Assembly (NCBI GenBank): GCA_963817065.1
Contig: CAWFMO010000001.1
Coordinates: 868,001-932,000 of the forward strand
DNA: 64,000 nucleotides
Direction: 5' to 3'
Source of the DNA: CAWFMO01 sp963817065
GTDB taxonomy: Bacteria; Actinomycetota; Thermoleophilia; Solirubrobacterales; 70-9
Made by a program: the position numbers and the translations under genes. The notes below the pieces were generated by a model. It did not search any database, was not told the DNA's origin, and saw nothing but the letters and a program-made list of their open reading frames with translations. The first letter of the stretch is position 1, and each line of letters begins with the position of its first letter. This document shows positions 1 to 7,025 of the stretch, one piece after another.

Positions 1-1
1 T

Positions 2-958
2 TACGCACTTCACAACGACGAGGGCGAGTTCAACGCCAACTCGCTCGGCGCGATCTCCGAGGCGGCGAAGCTCGCCGGCGAGCTCGGGACCGAGGCATCC
101 GCGGTCGTGGTCGGGGACGTCCCCGACGACAAGGCCGCCGAGCTCGGCAAGTGGGGGGCAAAGAAGGTCTACCGCGCCAAGGACGCCCCCGAGGGCCTCG
201 CGCAGCCGATCGTCGACGTGATGGCGAAGGTGATGACCGACAACGACATCTCCTACGCGCTGTTCGGCGGCGGACTGCTCGGCTTCGAGATCGGCGCCGG
301 GCTGACCGCGCGACTCAACGCCGGCGTGACGATGGAGGTCACCAAGGTCAAGGTCGACGGAGGCAAGCTGGTCGCCGAACGACCGATCCTCCAGGACTCC
401 CAGATCGCCGACGTCGGATACGTCGAGGAGCCCGGGATCATCATCGGGCGCCTGAACGCTTTCGACGCCTCCGAGGGCGACGGCTCGGCCGAGGTCTCCG
501 ACGTCGACGTCGAGCTCTCCGAGTGGTCGACGAAGGCGAAGATGGTGACCCGGGGCGAGCAGCGCGGCGCCGACGTCGACATCGAAGGCGCCGACATCCT
601 CGTCGGCGGCGGGCGCGGGCTGGGCGAGAAGGACAACTTCAAGCTCGCCGAGGATCTCGCCGAGTCGATGGGCGGCGCGGTCGCGGCGACGCGCGCCGTG
701 GTCGACGCCGGCTGGTACCCCTACGCGGCGCAGATCGGCCAGACCGGCAAGACCGTGGCGCCGAAGCTCTACCTCGCCGCCGGGATCTCCGGCGCGATTC
801 AGCACAAGGTCGGGATGCAGGCCTCCGAGAACATCGTCGCGATCAACAAGGACCAGAACGCGCCGATCTTCGAGTTCTGCGACCTCGGCGTGGTCGGCGA
901 CCTGCACAAGATCCTCCCCAAGCTGACCGAGGCGCTCAAGGCCAAGAAGGGCGGCTGA
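2..958 (+). CDS. etfA: Electron transfer flavoprotein alpha subunit, 5' end outside window
   Basis: The reading frame is open from base 2, so the gene begins upstream of the window. The product is the FAD-binding alpha subunit of the ETF heterodimer, which accepts electrons from acyl-CoA and related dehydrogenases and passes them to ETF-quinone oxidoreductase. The C-terminal FAD domain is plain: a GGRGLGEKDNF segment, then a run with QIGQTGKTVAPKLY, AAGISGAIQH and IVAINKDQNAPIF, all hallmarks of EtfA. The next gene encodes the ETF-quinone oxidoreductase 7 nt downstream, so the two are probably co-transcribed. The beta subunit gene is expected just upstream of the window. Confidence 0.95.
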   Translation, partial: YALHNDEGEFNANSLGAISEAAKLAGELGTEASAVVVGDVPDDKAAELGKWGAKKVYRAKDAPEGLAQPIVDVMAKVMTDNDISYALFGGGLLGFEIGAGLTARLNAGVTMEVTKVKVDGGKLVAERPILQDSQIADVGYVEEPGIIIGRLNAFDASEGDGSAEVSDVDVELSEWSTKAKMVTRGEQRGADVDIEGADILVGGGRGLGEKDNFKLAEDLAESMGGAVAATRAVVDAGWYPYAAQIGQTGKTVAPKLYLAAGISGAIQHKVGMQASENIVAINKDQNAPIFEFCDLGVVGDLHKILPKLTEALKAKKGG

Positions 959-965
959 CCCGCCG

Positions 966-2657
966 GTGGCGGTAGCCCCCGAAGAGTTCCCGCCGGAGTT
1001 CAATCCGGCCGATTACGTCGGTCCGCCGACCGACGCCCCCGAGGAGCGCCTCGAGGCCGGCATCGTCATCGTCGGCGGCGGCCCGGCCGGGCTCGCCTGC
1101 GCCAACCGCGTGCTCCAGCTGCTCGAGAACGAGCCGGAGCTGACCGAGAAGCTCGGCGAGATCCCGGTCGCGGTGATCGAGAAGGGCAAGGTCTGCGGCG
1201 CCCACAACGTCTCCGGGGCGAACATGGTGCCCTCGGCGATGGAGAGGCTCTTCCCCGACCTCGACAAGTCGGACTGGCCCGTCTACCAGGAGGTCACCAA
1301 GGACGCCGTCTACCTGCTGACCAAGAAGCGCGCGATCCCGCTCAAGCCCCCGCCGCCGAACTTCCGCAACCACGGCAACTTCGTCACCTCGGTCTCGAAG
1401 CTCTCGCGCTTCCTCGCCGAGAAGGCCGAGGAGGCGGGCGCCTACATCCTCACCGAGACCGCGGCCGACAAGCTGCTGGTCGAGGACCGGATCGTCAAGG
1501 GGATCCGCTCCGGCGACAAGGGCCGCGACCGCGAGGGCAAGGAGCTCGGGAACTTCGAGCCCGGCTCCGACCTGATGGCCAAGGCCACCGTCCTCGCCGA
1601 GGGCACGGTCAGCCACCTGACCCAGTGCGCCGTCGACTACTTCGACATCGCCGGCGACCCGATGCGATGGGAGCTCGGGGTCAAGGAGGTCTGGAAGGTC
1701 CCCGAGCCGCTCGATCGGGTCATCCACACGATGAACTGGCCGCTCCGCGCGCGCCCCAAGTACAACGAGTTCGGCGGCAGCTTCATCTACCCGATGGGCG
1801 AGGACAAGCTCTGCATCGGGATGGTCGTCGGCCTCGACACCACCGACGCGACGTTCTCCTGCCACGACGCGCTCCAGCAGCTCAAGACCCACCCGTTCGT
1901 TCGCAAGCTGCTCGACGGCGGCGAGCGGGTCGGCTGGGGGGCGAAGACGATCCCCTCCGGCGGCTACTGGTCGATGCCGAAGCGGCTCGCCGTGCCCGGC
2001 ATGGTGATGTGCGGGGACAACGTCTCGATGGTCAACGTCCCCTACCTCAAGGGGATCCATTACGCGATGCACGCCGGCATGTACGCCGCGGAGACGATCG
2101 TCGAGAGCCTCAAGCAGGACTCGGTGAACTTCGAGGCCTACGACGAGAAGGTCCACAACTCGGAGATCGAGAAGGACCTCTACCGCTCGCGAAACGTGCG
2201 CCAGTACGGCGACAAGGGGTTCGTCGCGTTCGGCGCGATCGCCAACGCCTGGCTGCTTTCGCGCGGCGCCGTCCCGCCCGGCCACAAACCGGTCGAGCCG
2301 GACTCAGATGTCCCGATGGAGATCGGCGGCGCGGCCGAGAGCTACCCGGATCCCGACGGCAAGTACATCTTCGACAAGCTCTCCTCGGTCTTCGCCTCCG
2401 GCAACGCGACCCGCGACGACGCGCCCAACCACGTCCGGATCCAGACCAAGGTTCCGCGCGAGGTCGCGCAGACGTGGGTCTCGATGTGCCCGGCGCAGGT
2501 CTACGAGATCCCCGAGGACCAGCTAGAGAGCCACGCCGAGATCGTCGACGTCCAGGTCACGGCCTCCAACTGCGTCCAGTGCGGCGCGATCACCGCCAAG
2601 GGCGGCAGGCTGACGCTGCCCGAGGGCGGCGACGGGCCGCTCTACCAGGAGACCTAG
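966..2657 (+). CDS. Electron transfer flavoprotein-ubiquinone (quinone) oxidoreductase
   Basis: 563 aa, GTG start 7 nt after etfA. It should oxidise reduced ETF and reduce membrane quinone. A Rossmann FAD motif (VGGGPAGLACA, residues 36-46) opens the protein. The middle carries the ETF-QO signature with CGAHNVSGANM and YLKGIHYAMHAG. The C-terminal ferredoxin-like part has Cys508 (SMCPAQVYE), Cys536 and Cys539 (NCVQC). The position where known ETF-QO proteins have the fourth [4Fe-4S] ligand is Ile542 (CGAITAKGG), so only three of the four canonical ligands are visible. Context with etfA supports the function; the cluster type is uncertain. Confidence 0.92.
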   Translation: MAVAPEEFPPEFNPADYVGPPTDAPEERLEAGIVIVGGGPAGLACANRVLQLLENEPELTEKLGEIPVAVIEKGKVCGAHNVSGANMVPSAMERLFPDLDKSDWPVYQEVTKDAVYLLTKKRAIPLKPPPPNFRNHGNFVTSVSKLSRFLAEKAEEAGAYILTETAADKLLVEDRIVKGIRSGDKGRDREGKELGNFEPGSDLMAKATVLAEGTVSHLTQCAVDYFDIAGDPMRWELGVKEVWKVPEPLDRVIHTMNWPLRARPKYNEFGGSFIYPMGEDKLCIGMVVGLDTTDATFSCHDALQQLKTHPFVRKLLDGGERVGWGAKTIPSGGYWSMPKRLAVPGMVMCGDNVSMVNVPYLKGIHYAMHAGMYAAETIVESLKQDSVNFEAYDEKVHNSEIEKDLYRSRNVRQYGDKGFVAFGAIANAWLLSRGAVPPGHKPVEPDSDVPMEIGGAAESYPDPDGKYIFDKLSSVFASGNATRDDAPNHVRIQTKVPREVAQTWVSMCPAQVYEIPEDQLESHAEIVDVQVTASNCVQCGAITAKGGRLTLPEGGDGPLYQET

Positions 2658-2671
2658 GACCACGGTTCCCC

Positions 2672-2713
2672 CGCCCGCACCCCCGCAGGGCGACGCCCGA
2701 GGAGGCGGGGGCG
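2672..2713 (+). repeat. Structured intergenic element, copy 1
   Basis: Lies between the ETF-QO stop and the GNAT start. A core (2681-2703, CCCCGCAGGGCGACGCCCGA then GGA) contains a small hairpin GGGC-GAC-GCCC (2688-2698). It is enclosed by a 10-position helix 2672-2681 / 2704-2713 with two mismatches. The core matches the element at 19421-19443 in all but one base, while the enclosing helix differs in sequence but still pairs. The GAGGAG at 2699-2704 could act as the ribosome binding site of the GNAT gene. No known riboswitch family was recognised. Confidence 0.5.
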
Positions 2714-2718
2714 ATGGT

Positions 2719-3309
2719 GTGGAAACCGAGCTCCGCGACGAGTCGTGGATCCGGATTCGCCCGATCCGACCGGATGACAAGGACGCGCTGCTCGCGGGCT
2801 TCGAGGCGCTGAGCGAGGAGTCGCGCTACCGCCGCTTCCTGACCCCGATGCGGACGCTGAGCCGCACGCAGCTCGAATACCTGACCGAGGTCGACCACCG
2901 CGACCACGAGGCGCTGGTCGCCGTCGACGCGACGAGCGGGGCGATCGTCGGCGCCGGGCGGTTCATCCGCGATGGCGACGGCGATCGCGCCGAGGCGGCG
3001 GTGACCGTCGCCGACGACAGGCAGGGCGTCGGCCTCGGCACGGCGCTGACCAGGGTGCTCGCCGGCCGCGCCCTCGAGGAGGGGATCACCCGCTTCACGG
3101 CGCTGCTGCTGGCCGAGAACGACGAGATGCTCGCGCTGCTCGAAGGCGTCGGCACCTCGAGGGTCACCGGCCGCGAGGGCGAGGCGGTCCAGGTCGAGGT
3201 CCCGCTGGCGCCCGAGCTGCGCGAGGACCCCGCGCTGCGGACGGTGCTGCGCGCGGTGGCCGCGACGGACGGGCGCCTGGCGTCCGTACCGGGCGAGACT
3301 CCCGACTAG
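2719..3309 (+). CDS. GNAT family N-acetyltransferase
   Basis: 196 aa, GTG start. The fold is a single GNAT domain, with the acetyl-CoA binding motif A visible as AAVTVADDRQGVGLGTALTR (Q/RxxGxG/A type) near residues 94-113. The opening IRIRPIRPDDKDAL and the SRYRRFL segment resemble the GNAT domains of protein-lysine acetyltransferase (Pat-like) enzymes. Substrate unknown. The gene follows the structured element at 2672-2713, whose GAGGAG is 14 nt before the start. The 3' end overlaps the convergent hydrolase gene by 4 nt. Confidence 0.82.
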   Translation: METELRDESWIRIRPIRPDDKDALLAGFEALSEESRYRRFLTPMRTLSRTQLEYLTEVDHRDHEALVAVDATSGAIVGAGRFIRDGDGDRAEAAVTVADDRQGVGLGTALTRVLAGRALEEGITRFTALLLAENDEMLALLEGVGTSRVTGREGEAVQVEVPLAPELREDPALRTVLRAVAATDGRLASVPGETPD

Positions 3310-4172
3310 GCGGCCGCGGGGGCCGGCGAGGTCGCGGCGAGGAAGCTCGACATCTCGCGCGCGAGCGCCTCGGGCTGGTCGATCGAGACGAAGGTCTTCG
3401 CGTCCGCGATTCGCACCACCCGCGCGTCGGCCATCGTCGCGGCGAGCCGCTCGGCGTGCTCGATCCGGAACCAGCGGTCCTCGGGCGCCCAGGGGAAGAG
3501 GGTGGGGGCCTCGAAGCCGGCGAGCTTCTCGGCCGCTTCGATCGTCTGCTCGTCCCTGGCGCCCCGGATGAACTTGCCGCCGTCGCGGCGAACGCCCTTG
3601 TCCTCGAGCCCGGGCCGGACCCAGGCGTCGAGCAGCTCGTCGGAGAGCCGGCTCTTGGTCAGCGCCCCGTATGCGATCGGGGTGCGCCGCATCGGCTTGA
3701 AGCGCAGGCTCTGTGAAAGCGCGGTGATCGCGCCGGGGATCCGCGCCGCGAGCATCAGGTATGTGAACAGGCTCGGGGGGAAGTTGTCGTACATGTCGCA
3801 GTTGGTGAGCACCATGCGACCGACCTTGTCCGGGTAACGCACCGCGAGCATCTGGCTCACCGCGCCGCCGGAGTCGTTGCCGACGATCGTCGGGCTCTCG
3901 AGCCCGAGCTCGTCGATGAACTCGGCGACCAGCTCGGCCATCGCCGGGGGCGCGAGGTCGGCGTCGGGCTTCATAGCGATCGGCGCCGAGCCCATCGGCC
4001 AGTCGGGGACGATGCAGCGGTTGCCGGCGGCGAGGCGCTCGGCGACGCCGTCCCAGAGCCGGCCGTTGACGAGCAGCCCGTGGACGAAGAGGACCGGATC
4101 GCCCGAACCGAGCTCTCGGTAGCTGATCGTCCCCGCCGACAACTCGACCTGCTTGCGCTCTGCCTCTTTCAT
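3306..4172 (-). CDS. Alpha/beta hydrolase, haloalkane dehalogenase/epoxide hydrolase-like, catalytic His replaced
   Basis: 288 aa from the ATG at 4172, chosen because a GGAGG (4179-4183) sits 6 nt upstream; the ATG at 4178 would abut that SD and a TTG lies at 4190. HGLLVNGRLW (from His31) forms the oxyanion region. The nucleophile elbow reads VGNDSGG, matching the GxDxG pattern of dehalogenases and epoxide hydrolases with Asp100 as likely nucleophile. Asp232 (PWAPEDRWF) fits the acid. Where the catalytic His is expected (G-H-F-x4-D-x-P), the sequence is AKTFVSIDQP, so Thr260 takes its place. It may be an atypical or non-hydrolytic member. The gene is divergent from a TetR gene that likely controls it. 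Confidence 0.82.
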   Translation of the reverse strand: MKEAERKQVELSAGTISYRELGSGDPVLFVHGLLVNGRLWDGVAERLAAGNRCIVPDWPMGSAPIAMKPDADLAPPAMAELVAEFIDELGLESPTIVGNDSGGAVSQMLAVRYPDKVGRMVLTNCDMYDNFPPSLFTYLMLAARIPGAITALSQSLRFKPMRRTPIAYGALTKSRLSDELLDAWVRPGLEDKGVRRDGGKFIRGARDEQTIEAAEKLAGFEAPTLFPWAPEDRWFRIEHAERLAATMADARVVRIADAKTFVSIDQPEALAREMSSFLAATSPAPAAA

Positions 4173-4198
4173 CGCCATCCTCCAAAACAAGTAGTTTG

Positions 4199-4235
4199 CA
4201 TACAGCCAGTACGTATCTTACATACAAACGGTATG
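4199..4235. promoter_or_regulatory. Candidate TetR operator between divergent hydrolase and TetR genes
   Basis: The 60-nt divergent intergenic region holds alternating half sites: CATAC 4199-4203, GTAT 4213-4216, CATAC 4221-4225 and GTATG 4231-4235. The last pair forms a perfect palindrome CATAC-AAACG-GTATG that includes the ATG start codon of the TetR gene (4233-4235). No Shine-Dalgarno precedes that start. A TATCTT hexamer at 4214-4219 could be its -10. Autoregulation by the adjacent TetR protein is inferred from the arrangement. Confidence 0.5.
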
Positions 4236-4853
4236 CCAAGCACCACGCCAAGAACAGCACGCACCCAGGCCGAGCGCTCTGAAGCAACCCGCGCGGCTCT
4301 GATCGCGGCGGCGCGCCCGCTGTTCGGCAAGCGGGGCTACGCAGCGGTCGGGACCGAGGAGATCGTCCGCGCCGCGGGAGTCACGCGGGGGGCGCTCTAC
4401 CACCAGTTCGGAGGCAAGGCGGAGCTGCTCGAGGCGGTCTACGAGCAGGTCGAGGGCGAGGTGACGGAGAAGATCGCGACCGGTGCGATGGCCGGCGGCG
4501 ACCCGATGTCAGCGATGCGCGCCGGGGCGGAGATGTTCCTCGACGCCTGCCTCGAGCCCGAGGTCCAGCGGATCGTGCTCCTCGACGCGCCCGCGGTCCT
4601 CGGCTGGGAGCGCTGGCGCGAGATCGCCGGCAAGTACGGGCTCGGGGTGATCGAGGCGGCGCTCGCGGCCGCGATCGAGGCCGGCCAGCTCGCCGAGCAG
4701 CCGGTCAAGCCGCTCGCCCATCTGTTGATGGGAGCGCTCGACGAGGCGGCGATGGTGGTCGCCCGAGCCGAGGATCAGGGCGCGGCGAAGGCCGAGATGA
4801 CCGCCACCCTCAACGGCCTACTGGACGGCCTGGCTAGAATCGGTAGGCAATGA
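4233..4853 (+). CDS. TetR family transcriptional regulator
   Basis: 206 aa. The N-terminal helix-turn-helix is typical of TetR: ALIAAARPLFGKRGYAAVGT, then EEIVRAAGVTRGALYHQFGGK. The ligand-binding half is helical and gives no clue to the effector. The ATG at 4233 gives the conventional N-terminus ahead of the HTH, but it lies inside a palindrome and has no SD, so translation is probably from a leaderless or very short leader mRNA. The gene overlaps rpmE by 4 nt (ATGA) at its 3' end. It is divergent from the alpha/beta hydrolase gene, the probable target. Confidence 0.9.
   Translation: MPSTTPRTARTQAERSEATRAALIAAARPLFGKRGYAAVGTEEIVRAAGVTRGALYHQFGGKAELLEAVYEQVEGEVTEKIATGAMAGGDPMSAMRAGAEMFLDACLEPEVQRIVLLDAPAVLGWERWREIAGKYGLGVIEAALAAAIEAGQLAEQPVKPLAHLLMGALDEAAMVVARAEDQGAAKAEMTATLNGLLDGLARIGRQ
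4835..4840 (+). promoter_or_regulatory. Candidate -10 box for rpmE
   Basis: TAGAAT inside the end of the TetR gene, 9 nt before the rpmE ATG. It would place transcription start close to the start codon (leaderless mRNA). No clear -35 was seen. A GGTAGG (4842-4847) also precedes the ATG closely. Confidence 0.4.
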
Positions 4854-5062
4854 AGACCGAAATCCATCCCGAGTACGTCCTTGCCCACGTGCACTGCTCG
4901 TGCGGCAACGAGTTCTATACCCGCTCCACGAAAGCGGACCTCCACGTCGAGCTCTGCTCCAACTGCCATCCGTTCTACACGGGCAAGCAGAAGCTGGTCG
5001 ACACCGGCGGCCGCGTCGAGCGATTCCGCCGCCGCGCCGCGAAGCGCCAGAAGGGCGAGTAG
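4850..5062 (+). CDS. rpmE: 50S ribosomal protein L31, zinc-binding type
   Basis: 70 aa, the usual size for L31. It starts MKTEIHPEY and carries the zinc ligands of the C+ paralogue: Cys16-Ser-Cys18 and Cys36-x2-Cys39. It is a component of the large ribosomal subunit at the subunit interface. ATG start overlapping the TetR stop by 4 nt. It opens the conserved rpmE-DUF1385-prfA-prmC block found in many actinobacteria. Confidence 0.97.
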   Translation: MKTEIHPEYVLAHVHCSCGNEFYTRSTKADLHVELCSNCHPFYTGKQKLVDTGGRVERFRRRAAKRQKGE

Positions 5063-5065
5063 CCC

Positions 5066-6049
5066 TTGAGCGCCGGCAGGGAGGGCCCGGCAGCCGCCGA
5101 GCGAATGCCCGACGGCGCGCTCGTCGCGAAGAAGGACGCGCCGGTCGGCGGCCAGGCGGTCCTCGAGGGCGTGATGATGCGCGGCGTCTCGACCTGGGCG
5201 GTCGCGGTCCGCAACCCCGAGGGCAAGATCGAGATCACCTCCGAGCCGCTCGTCTCGTGGGCGAAGCGGGCAAGGGTCCTGCGTTGGCCGGTGATCCGCG
5301 GCGTCGTCGCGCTCGGCGAGTCGCTGAAGATCGGCTTCAAGGCGCTGGCGATCTCCGCCAACGCGCAGCTCGAGGAGGACGAGAAGGGCGAGCAGGAGGA
5401 GATCGGCGGCTGGATGTGGGGGCTGACGATCGCCTTCTCGCTGGCGATCTCCGTGGTCCTCTTCTTCCTGATCCCGGTCGGCGCGACGAGCCTGATCAAG
5501 GACTGGCTCGGCTCGGCACTGCTCTTCTGGCTCGTCGAGGGCGTGCTTCGGACGCTGATCTTCATCGGCTACATCCTCGCGATCAGCCGGCTGCCGGATT
5601 TGAGGCGCGTGTTCGAATACCACGGCGCCGAGCACAAGACGATCTCCGCCTTCGAGGCCGAGGACGAGCTGACGCCGCAGCGCGCGCAGCTCTACTCGCG
5701 GTTGCATCCGCGCTGCGGGACCAGCTTCCTGCTGATCGTGATGGTCCTCGCGATCTTCGTCTTCGCGCCGATCGGCCTCCCCGCCTGGTACTGGCTGCTC
5801 GCCTCGCGGATCCTCGGCATCCCGCTGATCGCCGGCCTCTCCTACGAGGTGATCAAGTGGGCCGGCAAGAACCGCTCCAAGCGCTGGGTCCGCGCGGTCA
5901 TGTGGCCCGGCCTGATGCTCCAGAACCTGACCACCCGCGAGCCCGACGAGGAGCAGCTCGAGGTCGCGATCGCCGCCCTGGACGAGGTCCTCCGCAACGA
6001 GGACCCGAACGAGGCTCGAAAGGAACAGCAGATCGAAATAGTCGCCTGA
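5066..6049 (+). CDS. DUF1385 family membrane protein (putative metal-binding)
   Basis: 327 aa from the TTG at 5066, 3 nt after rpmE; an in-frame ATG at 5105 (314 aa) is an alternative start. DUF1385 proteins begin with a VGGQAVLEGVMMRG block, present here. The conserved polar motif YHGAEHKTI and the HPRCGTSF block are also present, which together supply His, Glu and Cys for possible metal binding. At least four hydrophobic segments indicate an integral membrane protein. The family commonly sits between rpmE and prfA, as here; its biochemical role is not established. A palindrome follows 8 nt after the stop and could act as a terminator. Confidence 0.88.
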   Translation: MSAGREGPAAAERMPDGALVAKKDAPVGGQAVLEGVMMRGVSTWAVAVRNPEGKIEITSEPLVSWAKRARVLRWPVIRGVVALGESLKIGFKALAISANAQLEEDEKGEQEEIGGWMWGLTIAFSLAISVVLFFLIPVGATSLIKDWLGSALLFWLVEGVLRTLIFIGYILAISRLPDLRRVFEYHGAEHKTISAFEAEDELTPQRAQLYSRLHPRCGTSFLLIVMVLAIFVFAPIGLPAWYWLLASRILGIPLIAGLSYEVIKWAGKNRSKRWVRAVMWPGLMLQNLTTREPDEEQLEVAIAALDEVLRNEDPNEARKEQQIEIVA

Positions 6050-6057
6050 GCGGAGGT

Positions 6058-6096
6058 GTCCTGACTTTTCCGCCCCAGGGCCGTAAAAGTCAGGAC
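6058..6096. repeat. 39-nt palindrome, left boundary of AbiEi/DUF559 cassette
   Basis: GTCCTGACTTTT (6058-6069) pairs perfectly with AAAAGTCAGGAC (6085-6096) around a 15-nt interior that is itself partly self-complementary (CGCCCCAGGGCCG). The stop codon of the leftward gene (6090-6092) lies within the right arm. A related palindrome of exactly the same length lies at 6958-6996; the two agree at 31 of 39 positions. Confidence 0.85.
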
Positions 6097-6977
6097 AGCA
6101 AGGCATGAAGCTCGGCGATCATCAGGGTGGGATCCTCTACCACGTCGCTCCACGAGTAGCGGCGGAACTCGTCGCCGCGGGCCCTCGCCTCGCGCTCCCG
6201 GCGCCGGTCGAGCTCCCAGGCGTGCCTCGACGAGTGGTAGCGGTAGCCGTCGAGCTCGATCGTCAGGCAACGAGCCGGCCAGCGGCAGTCGACGCGGCGG
6301 CCATCGACGAGCTTGTTCGTCTCGGGCGCGGGCAGCCCCGCCGCACGCACCCTTGAGAGAAACCTTGCCTCGAGCCGGCTGAGGGTGACGGGGGCTTCGC
6401 CGTGGAGGACGCGCCGCAGCTTGCCGGCGCCTGAGGCGGACGGAAACCGGGCAAGTAAGGAGTCGACCTGGGCGGGGGTGGTGCCATGGAGGACGCCTGC
6501 CTCGTGGCAGGTGCGAGCCAGCTTCTGTTCGCGCATCGTCGCGGCGAGGTGGAGCAGAGTACGAGGGACAGTTGTGATCGGGATCCCCCGGTACACAGTC
6601 CGGTCGTCGATTCCGGTACGCCGCGCACGGTGGACGGTCACGCCGGGCACGCGCCGCTCTGCCCGTGTGATCACCTCGGGCAGGGGCGCGCTTCCCTTGA
6701 CGATGCCCCACAGGTGGCCCGCCGCGGCGCCGGCGAGTAGCGCGTCCTCGCCACAGGCCTTGACCGCGGCCAGGTACTGCGCCTCGAGACTGGGCGCGAC
6801 ATGTCCAGCGCGATAGACCCCACGATGGACCGCGATCAGGCTTCCTATACCCAGCCTGTTTTGAATCTCGTCCCTCCCGATTCCCGCCGCGAGTAGCTCC
6901 TTGCGTGTTACGACTCCATGCGCGCGGCTCGCCAATCGACCGATCACCGCCTCAGGTGTCCTGCCTTTGACGCCCAT
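6090..6977 (-). CDS. AbiEi-like winged-helix plus DUF559 (Vsr-like endonuclease fold) protein
   Basis: 295 aa. The N-terminal part (LASRAHGVVTRKELLAAGI, then HRGVYRAG, residues 15-58) resembles the winged-helix domain of AbiEi-type type IV antitoxins. The C-terminal part (about 200-290) matches DUF559, a PD-(D/E)XK-related fold. Candidate active-site residues are Asp230 (RRVDCRW), Glu241 and Asp243 (IELDGYRYH). It may be a nuclease or antitoxin-like regulator; function is unproven. ATG at 6977 and TGA at 6090-6092 both fall inside the flanking palindromes. It reads opposite to its neighbours. Confidence 0.8.
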   Translation of the reverse strand: MGVKGRTPEAVIGRLASRAHGVVTRKELLAAGIGRDEIQNRLGIGSLIAVHRGVYRAGHVAPSLEAQYLAAVKACGEDALLAGAAAGHLWGIVKGSAPLPEVITRAERRVPGVTVHRARRTGIDDRTVYRGIPITTVPRTLLHLAATMREQKLARTCHEAGVLHGTTPAQVDSLLARFPSASGAGKLRRVLHGEAPVTLSRLEARFLSRVRAAGLPAPETNKLVDGRRVDCRWPARCLTIELDGYRYHSSRHAWELDRRREREARARGDEFRRYSWSDVVEDPTLMIAELHALLS

Positions 6978-6996
6978 AGGACGTACAAGTCAGGAC
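6958..6996. repeat. 39-nt palindrome, right boundary of AbiEi/DUF559 cassette
   Basis: Degenerate copy of the palindrome at 6058-6096: GTCCTGCCTTTG (6958-6969) and ACAAGTCAGGAC (6985-6996) around a 15-nt centre containing CGCCC and AGGACG. The ATG of the leftward gene (6977-6975) is in its centre. It also forms the upstream region of prfA. Confidence 0.75.
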
Positions 6997-7025
6997 GGCC
7001 CCCGATCATTCGCCAAACTGCGGGT

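Larger units (their letters stand above)
6058..6996. mobile_element. Palindrome-bounded AbiEi/DUF559 cassette (putative)
   Basis: One gene of 888 nt fills the space between two 39-nt palindromes with the same orientation-independent sequence. Its start codon is inside one palindrome and its stop codon inside the other. It interrupts the usual rpmE-DUF1385 / prfA-prmC order. No transposase or target-site duplication was seen, so mobility is an inference. Confidence 0.4.

Noticed and set aside
2672..2713. Possible mini-ykkC, fluoride or other known riboswitch
   Set aside because: The core and loop do not match the consensus features I know for those classes, so it is reported only as an unassigned structured element.
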